From the NCBI RefSeq assembly GCF_041381155.1, contig NC_091143.1, forward strand, positions 35,764,679 to 35,828,678: a stretch of DNA of 64,000 nucleotides. The letters run 5' to 3'. Made by a program: the position numbers and the translations under genes. The DNA is from Argopecten irradians (taxonomy: Eukaryota; Mollusca; Bivalvia; Pectinida; Pectinidae). This document shows, piece after piece, positions 45,101-57,100 of this stretch. Under the pieces are notes generated by a model. That model had not been told where the DNA came from, ran no database searches, and worked only from the letters and a program-made list of their open reading frames with translations. How positions within the stretch are numbered: position 1 is the stretch's first letter; every line of letters starts with the position of its first letter.

Positions 45101-48100
45101 GCTTTCCAAAAGTCCTTACATATCAAAATGACGATCAAATTGTGCCTACTTTGTCCAGTTTAGACCAGTGAAATTATGGAAAAGCCCCATATAAATTTAC
45201 CACTGTGCTAAAAATAAATTCTGAAAGCGAGGCTGTGTGGGAATGTCAACACGGATATAGGCAGCCGGGAGGACGTTTTAGGATTCCTTTACTATAAATT
45301 AATTTCCTCGCGCGCAGAGCGATTTTGACAGGTTATTTTATTTTTCTATTTCATAAGAAATTATACTGGATATATTAACACCATTTTAACCGACTTAAGC
45401 CTTCCTTTGTCCGACTATTCACTTAAATGAAAAATGATAATAATACTGTAATATGTACATGAGTTTTAGGCAATTGAATATATTTTCAAATCATTGTATA
45501 CTGTACCTCAACTTAGCAACTTTAAAGCAGACCATGCGAAATACGTCGGTCCGTCGGACAATGTCAGGTTAATTTGCCGTCGGTCCGGAACCGTACTGTA
45601 AAGTTCCGGACCGACTGTCCGGTTTTAGAATCTACCCGTGTCATGGTCCCGAACACGCTTGAAAGTTTATCATAGCTGCCGCCATGTTACGATATTTCGA
45701 CGGGGCTATACCCGGCAAAGCTTTAAAGCGTAGGGCTTCAACACCGGAACGAGAAGCTAAAAAACAGGCTTCTAACAAGAAGTACGAGGAAAAACGACCT
45801 TCTCGTCGTGTTAGTAGTAAGTGGCAAGACAAAAGACCATGGCTTGACCTCGATTTCTCCACTAACTCGATGACATGCAAAATCTGCATCGAACATTATC
45901 GTATGCACAATACGAGTACATCAGCTAACCTGAGAGGTAATAACACTTTTGTAACAGGTTGTAAGAATGCTAAGATCTCTGCTGTTGTTGATCACGAAAA
46001 TAGTTCAGGTCACAAAAAAGCGGCGGAGCTCCAAAATAGTAATAGTTTTAAGAATAAAGGGTATGGATGAAATGACTGTTTGAAATTTTGTTGTATTTTG
46101 TTGACAACATTGCCAAACACTACAGCTGGATTAATCTTATACACAGGAAGACTCTTATCACCTGGAAATAAAAATGTAATAGTATTGTAAGGCATGTAAT
46201 GTATATCAGAGACAGACTCAATGTCCGGTAAACCGTTAAATTTTGTCAGACCGAAATGTCCTGTGAAATTTTTCCCGGTCTGGTAAACATTCAGAGTTCA
46301 CCAGACCGAATGTCCTGTGAAAAAAAATCATATTTCGCATGGTCTGTTAAAGTTTATAAAATATGTCCTGTAAAGACAAGCAATAAATTACTCCTCTTGG
46401 TCCACAGACAGGGCATCCAGTAGGATCAAAATCTCAAGAGTCAGCTAGTGACCCTTGGCTGTAAAATCCTGAGGGTCAAATCAAATTCCTGAGGGTCAAA
46501 ATACTAAACTTAAGGGTCATTTATTTACTAATCGCGTTTAAAGTCAGTTATAGTTAAATATTAAATTTTATAACAAATAACATTGATAATGGTTAAAAAA
46601 GTTTTTTTTTTAATTATGTTTCTATAGAATAAGTTTAAAAAAAATTATAATAAATTTTATAACAAATAACATTGATAATGGTTAAAAAAGTTTTTTTTTT
46701 AATTATATTTGATTATCTAAATACTGGAAAATTTAAAGGACATTTTTGAGCTTCTGATCATAAATATATATTTAATCAACATCATTTTATAAAAAAAAAA
46801 GATGATTTTTTACGAGAGAAAAAAAAAATCTGTTTTATAAATCAAAGTTACAATTACCTGCTATTTTTTGTTTGAAATCAAAATGTTATTAATTCAGTAT
46901 TTCTAAAACGATCTTTTAAAAATGTGTTGCGTTTTCCACGTCAAACCACTTTTCATATTTACCGTGAAAAACAAATTAGAAACGGTAACAGGAACGATTT
47001 ACGCTTCTCACACTCCAACACTGATGGTTTGTTGGTAATGTACATGTAGGGTTATTCAGGTTAACAACAAAATGGCGACTGCAGCATGCACAAAACTAGG
47101 CCTATCTACGATTTCATCTCTTGTATACCTGCTTACAAGTTATATAACATTAATTTATTGCAATTGGAATCTAATATAGCTTTGATTAAAATGTGATTGC
47201 TGATAAGAATGTGCAGTTTTAGCGGAATGGAGGCGGGTAGATACTCGGTACAGGTGTGACTTCTTTACCTGTGCTCCAGTTAGCAAATTACAGTCGGCTA
47301 GTTTTATCTAATGACTGTGATATCAACTCTACATCAGCCTTAACAACAAGTATCAATGGCACCAAATATCCACCTGCCCAGTCGGGCAAGTCAGAGACAT
47401 AATTATTTACCTGCACGACAGGAGGTCTGACCTGCCCCTGGCAGTCGGGCAATGGTCCCGACAAAGTGTTGTTACATCTCTGGTTGATCCCAAATCAAAG
47501 ATGGCCACCATGACACTATATCTAATTAATTTCCAATGCGATTATTGCCAAGGTAGGCAGATGACCGTTAAGGCCCTTGGGCCTCTTGTAAAATTCACCC
47601 GAGAAGTCTAAGTAACATTTTCAAGATTAAACAAAAGCACTTAATATAGAGTCTAATGGCTGTAAATGAAGTGTTAAACCTTTATTTAAATACATGCACA
47701 AAATTGTTGTTTGAGGTATATAGAATTTATGACTTAACCTACACACATGTTTATTTCATGGTATCTCTCTGTTTCAGTGTGACTCTCAACAATATAAACT
47801 GGGCATACAATATTAGTGATGAGCAGATGAGGAAATCACTAGGTATTAATTTGCTTGTCAAATCTGTTCATAAAATAAAAGACTTAGAGCTTGATTTAAA
47901 ACATTGTTATATGTTTGTTGATTGCTTTTCACGTTTTGAATTTTATGTCAACTTTTCAAGTAATGTTGTGAAAATTTTATTTATACAGGGAAACTGAGAA
48001 CAAGAGAAAAATCCAAATTTCTAGATGATTTAGAAATAACAAAATCAAAGGTTAGTTTATAAAAAGAACTTTACATACCATATTCATGTAGAGCAAGTTA

Positions 48101-51100
48101 GCAAGATGATGATGTTTACATACTATATTTAGTAACTTTGAAATTAAAAAAAAATATATAATCATACTAATTGCACGTCTCTATATATTGTGATCACAGT
48201 AACCTTGCATCCTGTTTTATTTCCATTGTCAGTGAAAGTATCTTGGCATGGTAAAACTGTATGCTTTTGAATAAATTGAGTCAAATTATATATTTAATTA
48301 ACTACTTGTGTATTGGTGATATTCAATAATACATTATGAGAAAACTGCTTAAGAAAGGTAATATATCAGAATTATCAGTGACGACTATCATCATTTTCGA
48401 GACTGATAACGACAACCTTCATGATCACCTACACTTCATTGGCTACAGCAGAAAACAAACACTGCTGTCAGATGGTGCAAATGTCTGCTATATATACTGT
48501 ATAGGCCTAGATCAGCTTCATCAAAATAGTTAGGAGATATTACCATATATGTTTGTTCACACTTCATATAATGATATAACTAAGCAATAATAGTAACTTA
48601 CAATATATTAGAAAATTTAGTTACATGCTTACAACATGTACACTTAAGTTTGTTCATGTTAATATTAGAACATGTAATTAACTGCAGGGGACATGTGTTG
48701 CTTACAATACTTAATCTAAGTTTGTTTTCTACAGAAAGCAGATAGACTAATACAAAGTAGTGGACAAGAGGGCATAGCAGATGGTCACGATCGAAAGATG
48801 GCAAATGATGAGCAGGGGACATTGGATGTTGGTGAGATTGCAGACGAGGAACGAAACAGAACATTGGATGATGGTGAGATAGCAGACGAGGATCGCGACA
48901 GGACATTGGATGTTGGTGAGATTGCAGACGAGGAACGAAACAGGACATTGGATGTTGGTGAGATAGCAGACGAGGATCGCGACAGGACATTGGATGTTGG
49001 TGAGATGGCAGACGAGGATCGCGACAGAACATTGGATGTTGGTGAGATGGCAGACGAGGATCGCGACAGGACATTGGATGTTGGTGAGATGGCAGACAAG
49101 GAACGAAACAGGACATTGGATGTTGGTGAGATGGCAGACGAGGAACGAAACAGGACATTGGATGTTGGTGAGATGGCAGACGAGGAACGAAACAGGACAT
49201 TGGATGTTGGTGAGATAGCAGACGAGGATTGCGACAGGACATTGGATGTTGGTGAGATGGCAGACGAGGATCGCGACAGGACATTGGATGTTGGTGAGAT
49301 GGCAGACGAGGAACGAAACAGGACATTGGATGTTGGTGAGATGGAGACGAGGAACGAAACAGGACATTGGATGTTGGTGAGATAGCAGACGAGGATTGCG
49401 ACAGGACATTGGATGTTGGTGAGATGGCAGACGAGGATCGCGACAGGACATTGGATGTTGGTGAGATGGCAGACGAGGAACGAAACAGGACATTGGATGT
49501 TGGTGAGATGGCAGATGATGAACAAGAGATGACAGAGTATGATCGAGAGAAGACGATGGATGATGGCGAGATAGCAGACAAGGATCATGACAGGACATTG
49601 GATGTTGGTGAGATGGCAGACGAGGAACGAAACAGGACATTGGATGTTGGTGAGATGGCAGACGAGGTCCGGAACAGGGCAGTGGATGTTGGTGAGATGG
49701 CAGTTGATGAACAAGACATGACAGAGTATGATCGAGAGAAGACATTGGATGTTGGTGAGATGGCAGACGAGGAACGAAACAGGACATTGAATGTTGGTGA
49801 GATGGTGGACAAGGAACGAAACAGGACATTGGATGGTGGAGAGATGGCAGACGAGGACCGGAACAGGGCAGTGGATGTTGGTGAGATGGCAGATGATGAA
49901 CAAGAGATGACGGATGATGAACGAGAGATGACGGATGATGAACAAGAGATGACAGATGAACAAGAGATGACGGATGATAAACAAGAGAAGACGGTGGATC
50001 ATGAAGTGATGATAGATGAACAAAAGTTGACAGATGATGAACAAGAAGGAAGTGTGGATGATGGAGAGTTGACAGATGCTGAACAGGGGAGGACAACAGA
50101 TGATGGTGAGATGGCAGATGATGAGCAAGAGAGGATATTGGTTGAAGCAGAGGTGGAGGATGAGGAAGAAAAGAAGATAACAGATAATGGAGAGATAGCC
50201 GGCAATGAGCAGGAGAGGATAACAGGTGATGAAAAAGAATATCAGTCAATCAGAATATCAGTCAATCAGATATAATGAAAAGAGACACTCTAGACAAATG
50301 TGCAATGTTCATAAAATATTCTGATATACAGATAATGAGTTTCCAAACTATACTGTCAATCATAAAAAAGAAAATCCAGATTTTTTTTTTAATTGGTAGT
50401 CTTCAGAAAAATCATAATCTATCAAGAATTGGTCCAACACTAATAGGAAGAAAATAAAACTGAAACTGCTATTATTTGGAAAGCAATTATATGCTTGTGC
50501 CATCCTTTGTTTTGTACTGTAAAGTATAATGCATTTTTCACACAGCTATTAAAGAAAAGGTAAATTGTGAGGGAGTAAAAGATTCTTGCAGCGACGACAG
50601 TGACTGCTCACAGATCTGGCCCTTATTGGTAGGTAGAAATGTATTGTCTCTATATCTGAAAGGAGGAAAAATTTACTTTTTCGTGTGCAAGTTTTTATAA
50701 TTCTGCCAATTTAGTTGCTCATGACTGCCATCACTTATTATGACGTCATTATCAGAAATGTCACAATTATCACACGGGAGATGGATGTTCCGTCTTTGAC
50801 GATAATGACAAGTTTACCCATTATATAACCAAAGATATTGAGATATTCTTTGAAGTTATGATGAATATAATATAAGCACTGATCTGCTTTCAGTTGGCAG
50901 TTATGGGCTGATGAATGCCAACTGGACAATAGCAAATTCAACATGAAGTGCGAGCACGCTTCATGAAATGTTGTCCAGTTTGCATTATTCAGCACATGTA
51001 CTGCTGAAAGTATGTTGATTCTTATAATTGTACTTTTTCTTTTCTTGCCATTTGTGTATGATCATCTATATGATTTGCCTTGTTTCAATTGAAGATGCCT

Positions 51101-54100
51101 TGTACATTCGTTTAATGTGTTTCATTAAATGCCATAAATCCCTAACTTGGGTAACCATTTCATGAATGTTTATTATGGACATTCCAGAGTGTTGGTCCGA
51201 GAAGGACAAGGAAGTTACAGAGACCAACCTACAAGTGAGTCGTATGATTTTCGTAATTGCTCTTGTTACACTGACCTTACATACTTGCACAAAAAGCCTC
51301 TAATTGGTCAGTTATTCAGATTTGAATTCTTTGTTGAGCTTTGATGTATGCTTCGCTGTAGTTGCCTTGAATTGTGCAGGATAGACTTGTGCATGTCATA
51401 AGTTGACCTGATATTGCGATCAATTTCCCAGTATATCTTAGAATGTTATATTGGAACTGTTCAATATCTAATTCATAATTACAAAGTTTGTTGTAATATT
51501 GTTTATTCTATAGTTACACAGTAATAACTATATGATTATTATAAGAATTATAATATTAATTCTTATAGCAATTCAGTAGATCAGTTTCACAATTTAATAT
51601 GTGTACAGTTATCAGTTGAATTTGATACATATTTTGAATGGCTAGGCAATTCCGTATTGTAGATTGCAAGTTTGAGGTCTGGCCAGGGTGCAAGCCAATA
51701 AATTGTCTATATTTGTCTTTTGCCTTGCACTGGCCCATGTATGGTATATAATATTAAAAAAACCATGTTGCAATGTTTCATGATTGGTCAAGATATTTAG
51801 AACATGACTGTTTGCTTTGAATTAGAAATTTCTAGTATTAAAGATGAGTTTAAAAAAAATAAGATTATGAACAGACTTAGGTTTTCAAGCCAAAATGTTT
51901 TTTACATGATTTTCAGAGGGAAGAACTTGTATTTTCAGATATTTGGATTACCTCTTTTCATGATTGGATGACAAGTCTTCCTTTCACAAAAATGCATTGT
52001 CCTGATTTTGTTATTAATTTTATAGCTTGGAGGAAGACAGTGATTACAGTGTTTGGGATGATTCTGACAGAGACCCACTTTACAAGCCACAGAAGTCTGA
52101 CGAATTTGATGATAGGTACAGTTAAAATGTTGAAATGACCATGAGAAGGGGAACAAAAAATAGCAACTTATGTATTGCCTGGAGAGTACTTTTTGTGTTT
52201 ATACCATGCAAATAATTATCATTTCTCCTGTAACCCACATAAATTTACTTTCTATCTTATTTAGCGAGGACTATGAAAGAAAATGTCAAGTTTGTGAGAA
52301 ATATTGGTCTGCTTCTCGTCATTTTATTAATTTTGTGAGGAATATCAAGCTTCCAAGTTTGTGAGAAATATCAGTCTGCATCTCGTCATTTTATTATTTT
52401 TGTGAGGAATATCAAGCTTCCGGTGTCATTTAATTTGTGAGGAATATCAGGGTTCCTCTCATCAATTATTTTGTGAGGAATATTCTGCTTTCCCTTTATC
52501 ACCTTTATGGGGAATATGTATTAGGGTTCCTCTGTCGAGTTTGTGAGGAACATCTGGGTTCCTCTCTCTGTTAAGTTTATGAGGAATATCATGCTCCCTC
52601 TCTCTTGACAAGATTTTGAAAAATAGTGGGGTTTCTCTCTGTCCTTTAAGTTACGAGAAATACCAAGTATTAAGTTTGTGGAGATTTTTGTAAGTTTTTA
52701 TGAAATATTTTTCTCCTAAATTTTATGGGGAATGAAATTGAGATCAGTGTCAATAAAATGCTTGAAATTGATGTTGATTAAGTGTAGTCAAGATCGTTTT
52801 TTAGACATGGATTTTCCTGCAGGAGGATTTGCTTGTTTTGAGAATGATTTCCAATTTAGTGAAATCCTTGCCTTTTGTGGAGACAGGAACATGGATGTTT
52901 TAGATCTACAGATATGTGGATCAAATTTCATTGTTTTTTTTAGTTTTTTTGAAATGCTGTGCTGCAAACAATTTTGCATTCAAAATAGTTTTAGTGTGAT
53001 CTTTTATACCATTACATCTGTGTTATTGTAAGAATTTTTTAATCTGGTTCAACATGGACTGAAGACTGAATGGTGGTCTGTTTGTCTTGGTGGACTTTTA
53101 AGTTTAAATCAAATCAAAGGATCGTCAAATTTGTATGCAAAATATCTTCAAGAGATAAGGTAAACATATATTAAAAAATTGTTGGAAATTGCTTCACAAT
53201 TAATTGGAAACATGGTCAATAAGTGGGGGAAAAACTTGTGGATTCATAGAACTGTATATAATTAAACTGATGTCACCGAGTATCTGGATTCGAAGACTAT
53301 CTTGATTATTTGAGAGACCTGCTCCACTTGATTTAATTTTTATATTATTGGATTTCATGGCATTTGTTGATTGTTGAATAGCAAATAAGATTTTATTTTT
53401 GTAATCGGTTTAAAAGATTTTTTGGTAACTACCCTTACAGAAATATGAGGCCTCTGGCACATAGTTGCAGCAATATTGCTGCAATACATACTTTTTGTAT
53501 GCAAATGAGTTTGCTGCACCAAAGCGGCATTGCACACACTTGCGGCACTAAAGCTGCACATAGTTGCATGCTTATATATACAGTCACATATACTTATTTA
53601 TCTGAAAAATATTGAAAAATATCTGAAAATGTCATTTGGACGAGTAGATTTTGATGAAGCACTTGTCCAACAGACGAGTACATTTCAAAGTTTTTCCGCA
53701 GCCCTGCTATACAAAGACCTTTTGAATTCATCTAGTGATGAAATTGGTGTTAATCTTGATCTAGAATTACCTTGTCAGTATCAAATAAAAAATCAGTGTT
53801 CCAGGAAACATTACCCGTATCTTCACACACCACGACCTCGTGAATCAATGCTTGAATTGAAGTTCAACTGACTTTAACCTTTAGCAAAGGATCATGGGAG
53901 TACCCATATTCTTTGCTATACTGCAGCAATATTGCTGCAACTTTCCATAATTTTTTCGTGTAGGATGCTTCTTGTACAATATGCGGCACTATTCCTGCAC
54001 ACAGGTTTAAAAAAAAAAGTTTCTGCACGAAAGTCGCAATAGTGCCAGAATGGTGTGGCCTACTCAGTTGTAGCAATACTGCTGCACACTTGCGCTTTCT

Positions 54101-57100
54101 GTAAGGGTACATTCTAAAGTATGATGTATTGTAGATATTTGTTCATAGAATGGTAATCTAGCTATCTTCCTTATTTGCTGAAAGAAATTCAATTTGTGTA
54201 CATGCAGATCTCTTTTAATTTAAACCAACCTACAACATTTTTGCAGCTTTAATTTATAACATATTTGTGGCATTGTTATGCATGTTTGAAGATATGTAAC
54301 TTGACTTTACAGTGAAGCTTATACAATGTAATAATAGAGCTCATATGAATTTAAATCATTTCAATGCCTCCATCTCCTAAAAATCAAATTCGGACCTCTG
54401 AAACTTCTTGCTAATAACATATAGATGTTTCTACTTTCACCTGTGGTTACATAACATTTAAATGAAATTAAAAATATAATTATTATTGTTTTAATTAATA
54501 TTTCAGGATTTAATCTTGTTTGAAATACATTTCAGCGAAACATGTGTCAGCGATAAAGAAAATAATCCTTCACAGAATTCAAAGAGAAATGCAGACTACC
54601 ACCCTTCCATTGCAACTGTCAAGAAAATAAAGGTAACAATATAATGATTAAACTTCAATTGATATGAATATTTGCTATTATAGAAGATAATTGATGCAGA
54701 GCCAGACAAGAAACCTCTCTGTGCATATAACAAGATATGTAAACGGTGTAAAACAGTTTGTCACTAGCATAATCATCTAATGCAGATGATCATAGTTATA
54801 TTATCAGTTTTTCGGTCACCTGAAACAAAGTCTCAAGTGACCTATTCTAATCACCTTTAGTCTGTTGTTGTACGTCGTGCTACGATAAACAATTTATATT
54901 TTCGACTTCTTCTCCAAAACCGCGGATTGCGCTGAACCAAATTTGTTGAAATATTGTAGAAACCTTTCATGGCCAAAGGTTAACTGAAATTCTGAATTTT
55001 ATGGTCCCAGTCCCCCAGGGGGCCTGAGGGGTGTGAGCAAAAGGGATCTATTAAGTAAAAACTTCAAAAATCTGCTAAAATTCCAAAAATTGTGAATTAT
55101 ATGACCCTCGGGTCTCTCATTTCCCTCTGGGGAGAGGGTTAAGTTTAGTATAGTTTATATAGGGAAAATACATTTTTTTAGAATTATTCAATCATTTGTT
55201 ATAGGATATTGGTCAATATTGTCAAAATTATCAGTATGAGATGGCCATTGAATCCTTTAAACAAAATTTACATGACTGCCCCAGGGGCCTGGGGGGGGGG
55301 GGGGTGTCAAAAGGGGTCAAATAGGATAAAAGTTCTAAAATCAATCTTTTTCTGATATTCTGGAATTTGTTGAATCAAATTCTCTTCATAAATGGAAAGG
55401 TCTTAAGGTTCTTTAAAAAAATTGTGAATTATATGGCCCTGGGGCCTTACATTTCCCTCTGGGGAGGGGTCAACATTACTAATAGTTTATATAGGGAAAA
55501 CACATTTTTGAGAATTATTTGACCATTTGGTATAGGAAATTAGTGAAATGTTGGCCATATGGTTAAATATGCCACGGGCGAAGAGTTGTTCGCTCGGCAC
55601 TTTCATCGGAACCTATTTGGCAGAGTTATGGTCGTTTGTGTAATGAAAATGAAGAATATAAATTCCACTAATTGGCTTGATCAGTTATACCGGAGTTATT
55701 GATTGCTGACTATTAGCTTACCTGAACTGGAAAAAGTGTATTACCAGGACATTAAATTTATTGTACATGTACTTGGTAATTGCAGATGGCTACAGATCAA
55801 GATGAATCAGATGAGGAGATAGACCCCATGCGTCCTTCAACAGGTACATTTCATATTAGGTTGCTGTGACTGTCTCAAAGGCAGTTTTGATAATTTTGAT
55901 AGAGATGCCATTATCAGTTGTCTTGTCTACTGCTGCTGCTGTTTTACCCAAATATTTTGATATGTAATCTAATAAAGAAAAATCATGTTTTTAGTGCCAC
56001 ATTTATGGGCAAAGTAATACATGTATAATTTGCAGAATTTAAATCTGGTTCAAAGTTTGGGTCATCATTACTGCATCATATGAAATTAGAAAAATCACAT
56101 TATTTTTATCATCAAGACATATTGTTAAATGAGTCGGGGCTCATGGCTTATAGCCGTCTTGCTTTGCAGTGATTTTTTTATGGTATTTTGGGGGAAAGTT
56201 TTTGTAACAAATTGGGAATTTTTAATCGCAAAAAGAGCAGTTTTGGGAAAAAGTTACCCATTTCTAAACATGGTGTTATAAGTGATTAGATATTGTAAAA
56301 CAGTAAACTGTTTCATTTTATCAAAAGGTGACGACTATCAAAACAGTTCAGAGTAGTTTGTTTTAGATTAGACAACGAGGGGAGAGATTTCCGGGTTTTA
56401 TTTGTTTTTCAGCAATTTGATTTGGGAATTTTTCATTGTAATTGGGAAAAATTAGAGGTTTGGCATTGGGAATGGGGTCGTTTACCGACCCCAGTTGTAT
56501 AAGGAGAAAAATCACTGCTTTGTCTATCCTCGTGTGCTGATCATAAACTTTTCACACTTGAAACTTCACAATTATATGCCTACCTGAAATGATCCTGAGA
56601 AGGTCCTGACCAAGAGTTTGTGTCTTTGTTGGTAAAAAATTCAAGATGGTCAGTCACCATGGCCAACAAACCACTGTACAATTAAGTATTATGTTAGAAT
56701 AGAATTATATGGACTTCACAGTCGGAAAACCTGTAAGATCCATGGACCTCTTGTTCAAATTGGTCTATGTCTATTGTTCAAAAATAATCTAAAAATATTT
56801 CTCCAGCTCTGTTTTGGTTGCTCTGATCACTTGTGTGCATTCAATTTTGGAGAGAATTGGAACAGAAAATGTTGGCTTGTTTTGAATTTGACAATTATAG
56901 TCTGAATGTGTAACTTCTTTTGAGGATTTCATGTTGCATTTCACTTTGAAATTAAAAATAAGAGGAAAAAATCAATCCTAGACCCAATAAAGGCCATTCA
57001 GTAGGTTTATGATCAGAGTTCAGAATTTTGTATTATTAAATGTTAGGATTCTGAAAGCTCTTGGAGATCATAACTGGCCAAATATACTGAACGAGTGATT

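Larger units (their letters stand above)
44983..47455. mobile_element. middle layer: ~2.5-kb element with ~75-bp TIRs ('acttgccc')
   Basis: The left 'ggacttgccctgtcaggcag' and, 70 bp on, 'tttgacttgcccaa' are mirrored at the right by 'cagtcgggcaagtcagaga' and 'cctggcagtcgggcaa'. Each end thus has two copies of the cttgccc motif. Exact edges and target duplication are not resolved. A ~57-bp segment inside is duplicated 88 bp apart (46562-46618 and 46650-46707). Confidence 0.55.
44678..47593 (+). mobile_element. outer layer of a three-deep nest: terminal-hairpin (Helentron-like) element
   Basis: The start 'ggtcagctgacccaaagggt' with 'caggatgac' and the end 'gatgaccgttaaggccctt' with 'gggcctcttgt' match the copy at 58648-59515. 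The sequences on either side of the inserted middle ('gaaatgatcctga' before; 'tggtcccgacaaagtg' after) are contiguous in other copies, showing that the interior was inserted later. Confidence 0.65.

Noticed and set aside
48598-50249. Long minus-strand open frames (327, 500 and 447 codons) with Ser/Pro/His/Cys-rich repeats
   Set aside because: They are exact antisense shadows of the 42-bp coding minisatellite on the plus strand; a period divisible by 3 keeps all frames open. No splice context or family resemblance.
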